64,000 nt of DNA from Alphaproteobacteria bacterium (lineage in GTDB: Bacteria; Pseudomonadota; Alphaproteobacteria; Micavibrionales; Micavibrionaceae): the NCBI GenBank assembly GCA_017302165.1, contig JAFLCW010000001.1, positions 1,231,048 through 1,295,047 on the forward strand, in the 5' to 3' direction. Below the pieces are notes generated by a model. That model saw nothing but the letters and a program-made list of their open reading frames with translations, did no database searches and was not told where the DNA came from. Shown here piece by piece: positions 1 to 9,601 of this stretch. The position numbers and the translations under genes were made by a program. Numbering within the stretch: position 1 is the stretch's first letter; every line of letters starts with the position of its first letter.

Positions 1-640
1 ACCGCCGGGCAATTTCTTCAGCGCCATCCGGGGTCAGATCCATATCCAAAAGACGCGCCGAACGCTGAACGATAAAAGCCAATTCATCCTGCGTGTAGAA
101 TTCAAGCCGAAGCGGAATACCAAACCGATCACGGAGTGGGTTGGTCAACAGGCCGCTCCGGGTCGTGGCACCGATCAGCGTAAAGGGCGGCAGATCAATC
201 TGAACGGAACGCGCGGCAGGCCCTTCGCCGATAATCAGATCCAGTTTTCGGTCTTCCATGGCCGGATATAAAATTTCTTCAACCGTGGCATTCAGGCGGT
301 GGATTTCATCAATAAACAACACATCATGCGGCTCCAGATTGGTCAAAATCGCCGCCAAGTCCCCCGCCTTGGAAATCACGGGTCCGGATGTTGACCGAAA
401 TCCCACACCTAATTCCTTGGCGATGATTTGCGCCAAGGTGGTTTTGCCTAACCCCGGAGGGCCAAAAAGAAGTACGTGATCCATCGCATCGCCACGATTT
501 TTGGCGGCATGGATAAATACCCGCAAATTATCTTTCACCCCGGCCTGACCGATGAAATCATCCAGACGCAACGGACGCACAGATGTTTCTTCTGTGTGTT
601 CACCATCCAGACGGTTTTTTTGCAAGGCGGGGTTGATCAT
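1..640 (-). CDS. ruvB: Holliday junction branch migration ATPase RuvB (3' end outside window)
   Basis: RuvB is the hexameric AAA+ motor that, with RuvA, drives branch migration at Holliday junctions. Reading the minus strand from the ATG at 640 gives the family N-terminus ([13 protein letters not shown]), the Walker A motif [12 protein letters not shown], Walker [10 protein letters not shown], and the following [10 protein letters not shown] sensor stretch. About 213 of roughly 340 residues are present; the winged-helix C-terminus lies beyond position 1. The start codon overlaps the ruvA stop by 4 bp (ATGA), so the two are translationally coupled in a yebC-ruvC-ruvA-ruvB operon. No defect is visible in the part seen. 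Confidence 0.96.
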   Translation of the reverse strand, partial: MINPALQKNRLDGEHTEETSVRPLRLDDFIGQAGVKDNLRVFIHAAKNRGDAMDHVLLFGPPGLGKTTLAQIIAKELGVGFRSTSGPVISKAGDLAAILTNLEPHDVLFIDEIHRLNATVEEILYPAMEDRKLDLIIGEGPAARSVQIDLPPFTLIGATTRSGLLTNPLRDRFGIPLRLEFYTQDELAFIVQRSARLLDMDLTPDGAEEIARR

Positions 641-1248
641 GCCGATAATTCCTTCAGGGCTTTTTTGATCATATCGGATAGATTGTCATTCGTCCCGTCC
701 TGAACCGACAAAACCGCCTGAAACGCATCCGCCCGGGCATATCCCAGATTCACCAAAGCGGATACCGCATCTTGCACGGCGCCCTGTACCGGCACGGGCG
801 CAGATTTATTCACATTCTTACCCACAGGCGCGGGGGATAATTCCATCTTCCCGGCCTTGTCCTTTAATTCCGTTAAAAGACGAAGCGCCAATTTGGGGCC
901 GACGCCTTCGGCGCGGGTGATGCTGGATTTATCCCCTGAGACGATGATAAACGCCAGTTGTTCGGGAGGACAGACACTCAAGATAGACAAGGCCGCCTTG
1001 GGCCCCACACCTTGCACGGAGTATAAAAGCCGAAACCATTGTTGTTCGGCGGCATCAATGAACCCGTATAAATTGATCGCGTCTTCACGGACATGGGTTT
1101 CAATCATCATTGAAACGGGATCACCCTTTTGCCCGGCGCGGGACAATGACCGGGACGACGCATGCACGACATACCCCACACCGCCCACATCTAGCAAAAG
1201 ATAGTCGGTGCCCACATGATTGACAATTCCTGATAATTTTCCAATCAT
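637..1248 (-). CDS. ruvA: Holliday junction DNA helicase subunit RuvA
   Basis: RuvA is the tetrameric protein that binds the four-way junction and loads RuvB. The 203-residue product has the N-terminal OB-fold start (MIGKLSGIV), two helix-hairpin-helix motifs ([10 protein letters not shown] near residue 79 and [10 protein letters not shown] near residue 114) and, after an acidic/proline linker, a short C-terminal domain that in the family contacts RuvB. Length is normal. It overlaps ruvC upstream and ruvB downstream by 4 bp each, giving a tightly coupled operon. Confidence 0.97.
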   Translation of the reverse strand: MIGKLSGIVNHVGTDYLLLDVGGVGYVVHASSRSLSRAGQKGDPVSMMIETHVREDAINLYGFIDAAEQQWFRLLYSVQGVGPKAALSILSVCPPEQLAFIIVSGDKSSITRAEGVGPKLALRLLTELKDKAGKMELSPAPVGKNVNKSAPVPVQGAVQDAVSALVNLGYARADAFQAVLSVQDGTNDNLSDMIKKALKELSA

Positions 1249-1736
1249 GTCCCATACACCTTTTTGGCTTGGGCGTGATGAGCATGGGTGATCGCCACCG
1301 CCAATGCGTCGGCTTCATCTTCGCCGATATCCCCGCAGGCGGGAAGTAAAACCCGTATCATCATCCCCATTTGTTCCTTGGCGGCGTGCCCTGCCCCCAC
1401 AATTGATTTCTTGATTAGGTTGGCGGGATATTCACCCACGGACAACCCAAGGCGCGCCGGTACGACTAAAGCTACACCGCGCGCCTGACCCAGTTTTAAG
1501 GCCGCCAGTGGGTTTTTATTCACAAAGGTTTCTTCGACCGCCGATGTTTCGGGTTTAAACTGCGCAATGACCTCCTGAAGGCCTTCATCAATTTGCTTAA
1601 GGCGTTCCGGAATCGTCAAGGCTAATGTTGTTTTAATTAAACCCGAGGCCACATAAGCCAGACGATTGCCCGCCACATCAATCACGCCCCATCCGGTTTT
1701 TGTCAGGCCGGGATCAATGCCAAGGATACGGGTCAT
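1245..1736 (-). CDS. ruvC: Crossover junction endodeoxyribonuclease RuvC
   Basis: RuvC resolves Holliday junctions by paired nicking. The 163-residue protein has the first catalytic Asp in ILGIDPG at the N-terminus, the conserved Glu in [12 protein letters not shown] around residue 68, and the C-terminal DEADALAVA acidic cluster that completes the RNase H-fold active site. Length is typical. It sits between yebC and ruvA with 4-bp overlaps on both sides. Confidence 0.97.
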   Translation of the reverse strand: MTRILGIDPGLTKTGWGVIDVAGNRLAYVASGLIKTTLALTIPERLKQIDEGLQEVIAQFKPETSAVEETFVNKNPLAALKLGQARGVALVVPARLGLSVGEYPANLIKKSIVGAGHAAKEQMGMMIRVLLPACGDIGEDEADALAVAITHAHHAQAKKVYGT

Positions 1737-2482
1737 CCGGCAAGCCTTTGAAGGATGTCATCGCTCACCTCGAAGTTAGTGTACACATTTTGAACATCGT
1801 CGTTATCTTCCAGCACGTCTATGAGTTTTAGCACAGAGCGCGCCGTGTCTTCATCGACCGGGGTTTTGACATTCGCGTTCCAGACAAACCCAGATTTCTC
1901 CGGTTCCCCCAGAATTTTGACCAGCGCGTCCCGCACCGGCGCAAAATCTGTGATGGAACAGGTAATCACATGACTTTCGTCGTCGCTTTCGACATTATCA
2001 GCGCCTGCACTCAACGCGGCCTCAAACACAGATTCTGCAGATGATATCTTGGCGGGATAAATAATTTCCCCCACATGGTCGAACATAAACCCGACGGAAT
2101 TTGTTTCACCCAATGACCCGCCATATTTGGTAAACGACGCGCGCACATCGGCCACAGTGCGGGTTCGGTTATCGGTCAAGGTTTCGACAATGATGGCCAC
2201 ACCCCCTGCCCCGTATCCTTCGTACCGGATAGATTCATAATCTGCATCTTTCCCGGCACCTGTGGCACTTTCGATGGCGCGTTTGATGCGGTCATTGGGC
2301 ATGTTGACCGCACGCGCCGCCGCCAAGGCCGATCGAAGGCGGGGGTTTGAATTGACATCTGCCCCCCCCAGTTTAGCCGCGACCGTGATTTCACGTTGTG
2401 CCTTGGTGAACATCTTGGCGCGTTTGGCGTCTTGGGCACCTTTGCGGTGCATGATATTTTTGAATTTAGAATGACCAGCCAT
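1733..2482 (-). CDS. yebC: YebC/PmpR family protein
   Basis: A 249-residue member of the YebC/TACO1 family. The diagnostic N-terminus [15 protein letters not shown] is present, followed by the conserved segments with [10 protein letters not shown] and [11 protein letters not shown]. Family members have been described both as DNA-binding regulators (PmpR) and as ribosome-associated factors easing translation of proline-rich stretches; the sequence does not say which applies. It is the first gene of the ruv operon, the usual arrangement in proteobacteria. Confidence 0.96.
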   Translation of the reverse strand: MAGHSKFKNIMHRKGAQDAKRAKMFTKAQREITVAAKLGGADVNSNPRLRSALAAARAVNMPNDRIKRAIESATGAGKDADYESIRYEGYGAGGVAIIVETLTDNRTRTVADVRASFTKYGGSLGETNSVGFMFDHVGEIIYPAKISSAESVFEAALSAGADNVESDDESHVITCSITDFAPVRDALVKILGEPEKSGFVWNANVKTPVDEDTARSVLKLIDVLEDNDDVQNVYTNFEVSDDILQRLAG

Positions 2483-2562
2483 CAGAAAAAACCTCGTGCC
2501 CTATATCTATCATATGGGCGCGGGGGATCACAGTGAAAAGTCAATAAAAAGGCCGATATTCG

Positions 2563-3378
2563 TTATATCGTCGGCAGGTTGTTTTTCAGGCGGGGGCCGA
2601 TAATCACAGAATCAATCGATGTCGCTTTTCCGGTTTTATCGTCCGTCACAATCAAGCATCCACAGACCGTGGCCTCACCTTCGGCGGGCACCATTTTTTC
2701 CCCCGGCATTTTACGCGTAAAGCGATAAGTGGAAATTTCAGGTTTAACCCCAATGACGCTATTATAATCCCCGGTCATTCCGGCGTCCGACTGAAAGGCT
2801 GTGCCGCCGTTCAAAATTTGGCCATCTGCCGTCGGCATATGGGTGTGAGTTCCCACAACGGCACTGACCCGGCCATCCAGATAATGCGCCAAAGCCATTT
2901 TTTCCGATGTGGCCTCGCCATGAAAATCAATAAAAATAGCCGATATATTCTGACCCATTTTTAGATTTTGTAAGACGTCATCGATTTTGGCAAAAGGATC
3001 ATCCAGCGGATCCATAAAAAGCCGCGCCATCGCATTCATGACGGCTATCTTTGATCCATTGGGCAAGGTGTGAATAAACAGCCCCTCACCCGGTGTATGT
3101 TTAGGAAAATTTAACGGACGAAGCAACCGTGGGTCGCGGGCAATATAGGGAATGATTTCCCGTTGATCCCAGACATGATTACCCGTGGTAATCACATCCA
3201 CCCCCAGTGCATAAAATTCCTCACAGATTTTAGGGGTAATACCAATGCCATGCGCTGAATTTTCTCCATTCACAATCACCACATCCGGTGAGAGCGCTTT
3301 TTTCAAGGTCGGCATATGTTTGGCCAGTGCATCCCGCCCTGACCGCCCCATCACATCCCCAATAAATAAAATACGCAT
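2563..3378 (-). CDS. YmdB-type metallophosphoesterase
   Basis: A 271-residue calcineurin-like phosphoesterase of the TIGR00282/YmdB family; characterised members hydrolyse 2',3'-cyclic nucleotides. Metal-binding motifs are visible in order: FIGDVMGRSGRDAL at the start, NGENSAHG, TTGNHVWD and GTHTHMPTAD. I place the start at the ATG at 3378; an in-frame TTG at 3387 would add three residues but lies right against the cyclo-ligase stop at 3388. It follows the cyclo-ligase gene on the same strand and is probably cotranscribed with it. Confidence 0.88.
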   Translation of the reverse strand: MRILFIGDVMGRSGRDALAKHMPTLKKALSPDVVIVNGENSAHGIGITPKICEEFYALGVDVITTGNHVWDQREIIPYIARDPRLLRPLNFPKHTPGEGLFIHTLPNGSKIAVMNAMARLFMDPLDDPFAKIDDVLQNLKMGQNISAIFIDFHGEATSEKMALAHYLDGRVSAVVGTHTHMPTADGQILNGGTAFQSDAGMTGDYNSVIGVKPEISTYRFTRKMPGEKMVPAEGEATVCGCLIVTDDKTGKATSIDSVIIGPRLKNNLPTI

Positions 3379-3387
3379 GACGAACAA

Positions 3388-3951
3388 TTATCCGTTTCTA
3401 AAATCCGTGATCCCCAGTGGCGTGATCATCATATCCAGTTTTTGATCATGTACTTCCGATGGCAGGTTAAATAGCACGGCCTGTTCCCCATATCCAACAC
3501 CGATTGCCAATATTTCTTTCTGGGCACGCAGATCCGCCAGTGCCGTATCATAATATCCCTTACCATACCCCAGACGATGCCCCCGCCGGTCGAACGCCAG
3601 TAACGGCACCAAAACAATATCCGGCAATATCGCCGCACCTTCCCGGGGTTCCATCAGACCAAAGACGCCGGGCACAAGCGGCGCCTTTCCATCCCATGAC
3701 CGAAAAATCATGTGACGCGATTCTTTTTCCGTGACTGGTAAGGCACATGTGATCCCCGCCTTCAGGGCATCATCCAGAATATATCGGACATCAAATTCAC
3801 TTCCCCGCGGCCAGTATCCGGCCAACACCTGTCCGGCGCGTATGGGGATGTGTTTAAAGAAAAGGGCAGACACGGACTCAAAATCCTCCTCACGCCGGGG
3901 AAGACGATCCCGGTGGAATATCGCTTGTTCACGCAAAGAGGATTTATTCAT
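3388..3951 (-). CDS. 5-formyltetrahydrofolate cyclo-ligase
   Basis: The 187-residue protein belongs to the YgfA/MTHFS family, which converts 5-formyl-THF to 5,10-methenyl-THF with ATP. Visible family features are the basic N-terminus (MNKSSLREQAIFHRDRL), the segment VLAGYWPRGSEFD that forms the folate pocket, and the ATP/Mg motif DRRGHRLGYGKGYYD. It lies just downstream of the 6S RNA gene, and zapA-6S-cyclo-ligase is a widely conserved proteobacterial order. In E. coli the cyclo-ligase is cotranscribed with 6S RNA; here a terminator-like hairpin separates them. Confidence 0.93.
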   Translation of the reverse strand: MNKSSLREQAIFHRDRLPRREEDFESVSALFFKHIPIRAGQVLAGYWPRGSEFDVRYILDDALKAGITCALPVTEKESRHMIFRSWDGKAPLVPGVFGLMEPREGAAILPDIVLVPLLAFDRRGHRLGYGKGYYDTALADLRAQKEILAIGVGYGEQAVLFNLPSEVHDQKLDMMITPLGITDFRNG

Positions 3952-3966
3952 GCCGGAGGATCATAC

Positions 3967-3999
3967 ACAAAAAATAAGAAAAGCCACGGAGGCCGTGTC
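3967..3999 (-). terminator. Terminator-like hairpin at the 3' end of 6S RNA
   Basis: On the minus strand a CACGG stem (3993-3997) pairs with CCGTG (3985-3989) around a three-base loop and is followed by a T-rich tract with a TTTTTT run (3968-3984). It lies just ahead of the cyclo-ligase start at 3951, so it would end the 6S transcript or attenuate read-through into that gene. Confidence 0.5.
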
Positions 4000-4130
4000 A
4001 GCAACGGTATCCGCATGTGGCCCTGTCAAACAGGTGGGCGCCATATACCAAAGCCACGGCCTTGGCAGGGACAGCTCCCTATGCGAACGATTATCGGCCT
4101 CTGGGATAAAGGCTGATCACGCGCCCCGTA
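3985..4130 (-). ncRNA. ssrS: 6S RNA (candidate)
   Basis: The roughly 200-base gap between zapA and the cyclo-ligase gene is where 6S RNA lies in most proteobacteria. The minus-strand sequence is GC-richer than the flanks and folds into one long interrupted stem: GTGATCAGC near the 5' side pairs with GCTGACAC near the 3' side, with further pairing inward around the segment CCCAGAGGCCGATAATC. This fits the long hairpin with a central bubble that mimics an open promoter and sequesters RNA polymerase. Ends are approximate. The call rests on synteny and foldability; an Rfam model would decide it. Confidence 0.7.
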
Positions 4131-4151
4131 GCCCTTCTATTAATTTCTATA

Positions 4152-4502
4152 TTACAGCTTTGACAGGCTTCCTGCAATGGTATCAATGCGGGCGGCCAGA
4201 TGATCTATCGCCGAGATGATATTGGCTTCATCTTCGGGGGTCATCTGAATGGCCATAGGCGTCTTGGCGGCGGTATTCGCCGGGGGTGCCACCCGACCAT
4301 CTTTCATATCAAAGACTTCATCGGCCAGCATGATTGACGCCAAAACCAACAAATGCGCCTCATTAGAGGCCGCCCCAGCACGGGATATTTCCTTTAACTT
4401 TTGATCTACATAGGCCGCCAGATCCCTCACCCGGCGTTCCTGCCCGTCATCACAGGCAATGCCGTACACGCGGCCATTCAGGGTAACATTGACTTCGGCC
4501 AT
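4152..4502 (-). CDS. zapA: Cell division protein ZapA
   Basis: ZapA binds FtsZ and promotes protofilament bundling in the Z ring. The 116-residue product has the N-terminal globular domain (MAEVNVTLNGRVYGIACDDGQE, then LAAYVDQKLKEI and LLVLASIMLADEVFDM) and a C-terminal helical part. Length fits the family. It starts two bases after the upstream small coiled-coil gene stops, so the two form an operon, with 6S RNA directly downstream. Confidence 0.9.
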   Translation of the reverse strand: MAEVNVTLNGRVYGIACDDGQERRVRDLAAYVDQKLKEISRAGAASNEAHLLVLASIMLADEVFDMKDGRVAPPANTAAKTPMAIQMTPEDEANIISAIDHLAARIDTIAGSLSKL

Positions 4503-4503
4503 C

Positions 4504-4746
4504 TTACGCTTTCCCTTCTTTCAGGATTTGTTCCACCTTGCTGATCGCGCTATCCAAGCGAGAGGCCAGCATTTTGGTATCCAGCGCATTGGCGTTCACG
4601 GGCTTTTTAGCGCCGCCACTGACAACCGAGAATAAATCAGGCTGACCGGATTTTTTCGGTGCCTGTAATTTTTGATCCGCCATCTGAGACAGCGCCTCAA
4701 TCTTGGCGTTAAGGTTAATCAAGGCGTTTTGAATACCGGCGCTCAC
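4504..4746 (-). CDS. Small coiled-coil protein upstream of zapA
   Basis: An 80-residue, charged, largely helical protein with heptad-like segments at both ends (IQNALINLNAKIEALSQMADQKL and LASRLDSAISKVEQILKEGK) joined by a Gly/Lys/Pro-rich linker. Many alphaproteobacteria have a short coiled-coil gene (DUF4164-like) just ahead of zapA, and position suggests a divisome role. The family assignment and the function are inference. Confidence 0.7.
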   Translation of the reverse strand: MSAGIQNALINLNAKIEALSQMADQKLQAPKKSGQPDLFSVVSGGAKKPVNANALDTKMLASRLDSAISKVEQILKEGKA

Positions 4747-4920
4747 ACGTCATCTCCTGATAAGGGTAAATATGCCCCCATTATGGTCACCCCTGCCCCC
4801 CCGTCAAGCATGACAGCAAAATTGTCCATAATTTTTATCAGAACACCCCCGTTCAGGTTGACCAATGCCCATTTGGGCGGCATTGTAGGCCAAATTTGTA
4901 ACCCAAGGATAATAGACCTC

Positions 4921-6888
4921 ATGTCGAATACCGCCAAAGCCACGTCTAACGAACCGATGCCACAGCTTGATTTATCCCTCATGGCCAATGCTATTCGGGT
5001 GCTGGCATTGGATGCGGTCAAAAAAGCCAATTCAGGACATACCGGTATGCCCATGGGCATGGCAGACATCGCGGCGGTGCTTTATTCCAAATTTTTTAAA
5101 TTTGACCCCCAGAACCCGCACTGGCCGGATCGTGACCGATTGATCGTCTCAAACGGGCACGGATCGATGCTTTTATATGCCCTGAATTACCTGACGGGAT
5201 ATAACAAGATGACGCTCGAGGAGATTAAAAATTTCCGTCAGCTTCATGCTAAAACACCGGGGCACCCGGAAGTGGATGTGTCCTGCGGGATTGAAACCAC
5301 CACGGGCCCCTTGGGTCAGGGGATTTCAAATGCGGTGGGATTTGCGCTGGCAGAACGCATCTTAAATGCACGCCATGGTGATGGTCAGGTCAATCATTAC
5401 ACTTATGTGTTTTTGGGAGATGGATGCTTGATGGAAGGTATCAGCCATGAGACCTGCTCACTGGCGGGACACCTCAAGCTCAATAAACTCATTGCCTTTT
5501 ATGATGATAATAATGTCACGATTGACGGCAAGATCGACCTGACCTTCTCTGACAACACGGTCAAAAGGTTCGAAGCATATGGATGGCATGTCCTTTCGAT
5601 TGATGGCCATGACCACACGGCCATTGAACAGGCTGTGATCCAGGCACAATCATCATCGGCACCCACGTTAATCTGTTGTAAAACGAAAATTGGGTTCGGT
5701 TGCCCGACCTTGGAATCTCAGCCCAAGGCGCATGGCGCGATTACGGATGATGCCGAAATCGCGGGCGTTCGAAAAAATCTCAACTGGCCGTATGCCCCCT
5801 TTGAAATTCCGGATCAAATTTTATCCATGTGGCGCCATGTCGGCGCGCAGGGAAATAAGGCTTATCAGGCATGGGTTTCCAAAGGCGGCAAAGACGAGCC
5901 AATCTCTCTGTCCGGCCTTGACACCATCACCGCCGATTTAAAAAAATCTTTTTCAGCTGACAAACCTAAAAAAGCCACGCGCGTTGTTTCGGGCGAATGT
6001 CTTGAAAAACTGGTGGCGGCATTTCCGGCCATGGTGGGTGGCTCTGCCGATTTAACAGGATCAAATAATACAAAGGTCAAAGCATCAAAAGTGATTGAGG
6101 CCAAAAACTATGGCGGCAACTACATCAATTATGGTGTCCGCGAACATGGTATGGCCGCTATCATGAACGGTATGGCGCTTCATGGGGGGATTATTCCCTA
6201 TGCCGGGACATTCTTGCAATTTGCCGATTATTCACGTCCGGCGATACGGCTGGGCGCGCTAATGAAACAACGGGTCATTCACGTCATGACTCATGATTCT
6301 ATTGGTCTGGGGGAAGATGGCCCCACGCACCAACCCGTGGAGCATCTCGCCGCCCTTCGCGCCATCCCGAATTGTTATGTGTACCGTCCCTGTGATGGTG
6401 TAGAAACGGCTGAGTGCTGGGAATTGGCTCTCAAGAGAACAAATGCCCCGGCCATTATGGCCTTATCACGCCAAAATGTACCGTCTATGTGTTCAGATCG
6501 CGTGGAAAATATGTCGGCGAAGGGAGCTTATGTTCTGAGAGATTCTAAAGGTGAACCGGCCGTAACAATTTTTGCTACGGGATCAGAAGTCCATCTGGCC
6601 ATCGAGGCCGCAGAACAGTTAGGGCAAGGTACGCGCGTGGTGTCTGTGCCATGCCTTGATTTATTGTGGGAACAGGACGGGGAATATATCCAGTCGCTGA
6701 TCTGTAATAAATCTATCAAGATTGCGGTTGAGGCCGGCGTGCGTCAGGGATGGGATTCTCTGATTGGCCCGCATGGCATTTTTATCGGTATGCATAGTTT
6801 TGGTGATTCCGCCCCGGCCGAAAAACTCTATGCCCATTTCGGCATAACCGCTCAGGCCATTGTAGAGGCCGTTAAAACACGTATTTAA
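4921..6888 (+). CDS. tkt: Transketolase
   Basis: A 655-residue thiamine-diphosphate enzyme moving two-carbon units between sugar phosphates in the pentose phosphate pathway. Motifs in order: ANSGHTGMPMGMADI, SNGHGSMLLYAL, the ThDP/Mg motif GDGCLMEGISHE, and in the second half GGSADLTGSNNT, YGVREHGMAAIMNG and HDSIGLGEDGPTHQPVEHLA. The open frame extends upstream to 4672, but the family N-terminus and the zapA-side gene on the other strand support the ATG at 4921. It is the first gene of a plus-strand tkt-gap-fba cluster. Confidence 0.96.
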   Translation: MSNTAKATSNEPMPQLDLSLMANAIRVLALDAVKKANSGHTGMPMGMADIAAVLYSKFFKFDPQNPHWPDRDRLIVSNGHGSMLLYALNYLTGYNKMTLEEIKNFRQLHAKTPGHPEVDVSCGIETTTGPLGQGISNAVGFALAERILNARHGDGQVNHYTYVFLGDGCLMEGISHETCSLAGHLKLNKLIAFYDDNNVTIDGKIDLTFSDNTVKRFEAYGWHVLSIDGHDHTAIEQAVIQAQSSSAPTLICCKTKIGFGCPTLESQPKAHGAITDDAEIAGVRKNLNWPYAPFEIPDQILSMWRHVGAQGNKAYQAWVSKGGKDEPISLSGLDTITADLKKSFSADKPKKATRVVSGECLEKLVAAFPAMVGGSADLTGSNNTKVKASKVIEAKNYGGNYINYGVREHGMAAIMNGMALHGGIIPYAGTFLQFADYSRPAIRLGALMKQRVIHVMTHDSIGLGEDGPTHQPVEHLAALRAIPNCYVYRPCDGVETAECWELALKRTNAPAIMALSRQNVPSMCSDRVENMSAKGAYVLRDSKGEPAVTIFATGSEVHLAIEAAEQLGQGTRVVSVPCLDLLWEQDGEYIQSLICNKSIKIAVEAGVRQGWDSLIGPHGIFIGMHSFGDSAPAEKLYAHFGITAQAIVEAVKTRI

Positions 6889-6978
6889 TTACATATTACA
6901 AACAAAGAATGCATTTTTTTGATTGCATCACACACGCCTCGGGTCTTTACTACGACACCATTTTAAACGGAGAAAAAC

Positions 6979-8010
6979 ATGACAGTTAAAGTAGCCATTA
7001 ACGGGTTTGGACGCATCGGGCGTTTGGTTTGCAGAGCATTATATGAATCAGGTCGCAAGGACATTGAACTGGTCGGGATCAACGATCTGGCTACGACCGA
7101 AGCTAATAAAATCCTGTTGAAATACGACACCGTGCATGGACGTTTCCCGTTTTCGGTTGAGTCCCCGGACGATAAGACACTGGTTATCAACGGACAGAAA
7201 ATTGCTGTCTCGCAGGAACGCGACCCGGCAAACCTGCCTTGGGGCAAATTGGGTGTTGATATTGTGTTTGAATGCACGGGAATTTTCACGAAAAAAGATA
7301 AGGCGGCATTGCATCTTCAGGCAGGTGCCAAAAAAGTCCTGATCTCAGCTCCAGCTGAAGACGAAGACATCACCGTTGTTTTCGGCGTGAATTCCGACAA
7401 ACTGAAGGCCGAACATCTAATCGTATCGAATGCGTCCTGCACAACAAACTGTCTGGCACCGATTGCCAAGGTTTTGAATGATGCCATCGGGATCGAAAGC
7501 GGATTCATGACCACGATCCATTCCTACACCGGGGATCAGAACACGGTGGATACGTTCCACAAAGACCTGCACCGCGCCCGCGCCGCGGCGGCCAACATCA
7601 TCCCGACCTCTACGGGGGCGGCCAAGGCTGTGGGCAAAGTTCTGCCCGAATTGAAAGGTAAGTTGGACGGCGTGGCCATCCGGGTGCCAACACCCAACGT
7701 ATCTTTGGTGGATTTAAAATTCATCGCCAAGCGCGCCACCACCGCCGAAGAAGTGAACGGGGCAATTAAAAAAGCCTTGGGCGATATGAAAAACATCTTG
7801 AATGCCTATGATGAACCATTGGTGTCCAGTGATTTCAACCATGATTCACATTCATCCATCTTTTCCTATGACGGCACCAAGGTGATTGACGGCAAGATGG
7901 TTCGGGTCATGAGCTGGTATGACAATGAATGGGGGTTTTCAAACCGTATGTTGGATACGGCCGCACAAATGCATAAAGTGGGATATGCCGCCAATTCCAA
8001 GGCCGCGTAA
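6979..8010 (+). CDS. gap: Glyceraldehyde-3-phosphate dehydrogenase
   Basis: A 343-residue class I GAPDH converting glyceraldehyde-3-phosphate to 1,3-bisphosphoglycerate. The Rossmann motif NGFGRIGR opens the protein, the catalytic cysteine lies in [11 protein letters not shown], and the C-terminus has the conserved [16 protein letters not shown] clear GGAG ribosome site precedes the ATG. It stands 90 bases after tkt and 24 bases before the aldolase gene, an arrangement common in alphaproteobacteria. Confidence 0.97.
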   Translation: MTVKVAINGFGRIGRLVCRALYESGRKDIELVGINDLATTEANKILLKYDTVHGRFPFSVESPDDKTLVINGQKIAVSQERDPANLPWGKLGVDIVFECTGIFTKKDKAALHLQAGAKKVLISAPAEDEDITVVFGVNSDKLKAEHLIVSNASCTTNCLAPIAKVLNDAIGIESGFMTTIHSYTGDQNTVDTFHKDLHRARAAAANIIPTSTGAAKAVGKVLPELKGKLDGVAIRVPTPNVSLVDLKFIAKRATTAEEVNGAIKKALGDMKNILNAYDEPLVSSDFNHDSHSSIFSYDGTKVIDGKMVRVMSWYDNEWGFSNRMLDTAAQMHKVGYAANSKAA

Positions 8011-8034
8011 TAAAAACCAGATAGAGGATCAATC

Positions 8035-9120
8035 ATGTCACGTTTAAAACCCGGTGTTGTCTGGGGCGAAGATTACAAAACACTCCTGAAGGCGTGCAAG
8101 GATGGGCAATATGCCCTGCCGGCGGTCAATGTCACAGGCACCAACACCATCAATGCGGTTTTGGAATCGGCGCATAAAAATAAATCCGACGTCATTATTC
8201 AATTATCAAATGGTGGTGCAGAATTTTATGCGGGCAAAGGCTTGCCGGATTCGTTTCAGGCCAAGGTTCTAGGTGCCGTTTCCGCCGCCCTTCATGTGCA
8301 TGCACTAGCTGAACATTATGGCGTTTGCGTTATTCTTCATACCGACCATGCCAATAAAAAATTACTGCCCTGGATTGATGCCCTCGTGACCTATGGGGAA
8401 GAATTCTTTAAAAAACGCGGCTTCCCGTTATTTTCATCCCACATGATTGATCTGTCTGAAGAACCTATCGACGAAAATCTGCATGAATGTGCACGTATTT
8501 TGAAACGCGTCGTGCCCTTAGGGATGAGCATCGAGATTGAACTGGGCGTCACAGGCGGCGAAGAAGACGGCGTGGGATCAGATGATATTGATAACGCCAA
8601 GTTATACACCCAGCCCGAAGATTGTTTGCTGGCGTATGAAACCCTCTCGCCGATCGGGCATTTTTCGCTCGCGGCATCTTTCGGGAATGTTCATGGTGTC
8701 TATGCCCCCGGTAACGTCAAATTGCGCCCGGATATTTTGAAAAACTCCCAAGCGCTCGTTCAAAAAACACATGGGCTGAAGGCCAACCCGCTAGATCTGG
8801 TGTTCCATGGCGGTTCTGGGTCGGATAAATCTCAAATCGCAGAATCTTTGGGCTATGGCGTTTTCAAAATGAATATCGATACCGATACGCAGTTTGCGTT
8901 TGCTGAATCGATTGGCAAATATGTCGAAGACAACGCCAATGCCTTTAAATATCAGATCGACCCCGAAACCGGCACGCCGTATAAAAAACAATATGATCCG
9001 CGCCAATGGCTTCGCGTTGGCGAAAAAGGTCTGGTCAAGCGCATGGACGAAGCCTTCGCCGATTTAGGATCTGCTGGAAAGTCACTGGCCGAAAGACCTG
9101 CCGGTTCCAAGGCCGCCTAA
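8035..9120 (+). CDS. fba: Class II fructose-bisphosphate aldolase
   Basis: A 361-residue zinc-dependent aldolase of the long (E. coli FbaA-like) type, cleaving fructose-1,6-bisphosphate. Metal and substrate motifs are visible: LHTDHANKKLLPW, EIELGVTGGEEDGV, FGNVHGVY with the zinc histidine, VFHGGSGSDKSQI and KMNIDTDTQFAF. A GAGG site lies before the ATG. It is the third gene of the tkt-gap-fba group. Confidence 0.96.
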   Translation: MSRLKPGVVWGEDYKTLLKACKDGQYALPAVNVTGTNTINAVLESAHKNKSDVIIQLSNGGAEFYAGKGLPDSFQAKVLGAVSAALHVHALAEHYGVCVILHTDHANKKLLPWIDALVTYGEEFFKKRGFPLFSSHMIDLSEEPIDENLHECARILKRVVPLGMSIEIELGVTGGEEDGVGSDDIDNAKLYTQPEDCLLAYETLSPIGHFSLAASFGNVHGVYAPGNVKLRPDILKNSQALVQKTHGLKANPLDLVFHGGSGSDKSQIAESLGYGVFKMNIDTDTQFAFAESIGKYVEDNANAFKYQIDPETGTPYKKQYDPRQWLRVGEKGLVKRMDEAFADLGSAGKSLAERPAGSKAA

Positions 9121-9136
9121 AGCATAGGTCTTGCCG

Positions 9137-9601
9137 ATGTTTGGCACCAAAAAGGGGTTATTACTTATCCTTTTGATTTTGGCTTTTGGGTCGGGCGCCC
9201 TCACCTGGGCAGATGTGCGCTCATGGGTTGTACAAGGCGAACCACAACCTACGCAGACACCTGAAGATATGATTTCCCCAAGGGCACGGATACATATTCT
9301 ACAGGGTGATCATCGGGGTGGTGGTCATATGTTTGGGGCGGGAAAGCCCTGTAAATCTGAATTCCCTCAAGGCTGGAATGAAGACAAAATCATGTCGGTT
9401 GTGACGTCTCTGGCCGCTAACGACAATCTGGATTGGCGGCAACAAAGCAATGGATATTTCACCGCCCAGAAAATGGTCGAAGGCGTCAAGGTGCGTGTTG
9501 TCTTAGACCGGGAAAAAGATGATGTCGTCACAGCTTATCCTGTCAATGTGCCGCGGAACCCCTGCCCCGCGCCGGCCAATGACAACCGTAAGCCGGATTA
9601 A
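9137..9601 (+). CDS. Membrane-anchored or secreted EndoU-like RNase domain protein
   Basis: A 154-residue protein with a hydrophobic N-terminal segment (residues about 7-24, signal anchor or signal peptide), a short Pro/Gln/Thr linker, and one compact domain resembling the bacterial EndoU nuclease. Diagnostic pieces are HILQGDHRGGGH (two candidate catalytic histidines, about residues 53 and 64), GKPCKSEFP, a W-x-x-x-KI helix, then VEGVKVRVVLD and the terminal VTAYP (Thr and Tyr of the active site). I chose the ATG at 9137 because the AGG at 9126-9128 is well placed for it; a TTG at 9131 is too close. It lies 16 bases after fba with no adjacent immunity gene visible and overlaps the convergent epmA end by 4 bases. 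Known bacterial EndoU domains are mostly toxin tips or processing RNases; the role here is unknown. Confidence 0.68.
   Translation: MFGTKKGLLLILLILAFGSGALTWADVRSWVVQGEPQPTQTPEDMISPRARIHILQGDHRGGGHMFGAGKPCKSEFPQGWNEDKIMSVVTSLAANDNLDWRQQSNGYFTAQKMVEGVKVRVVLDREKDDVVTAYPVNVPRNPCPAPANDNRKPD

Noticed and set aside
4866..4880. Palindrome GCCCATTTGGGC before tkt as an operator
   Set aside because: Imperfect 5-bp arms in a GC-rich stretch are expected by chance; no regulator is implicated.
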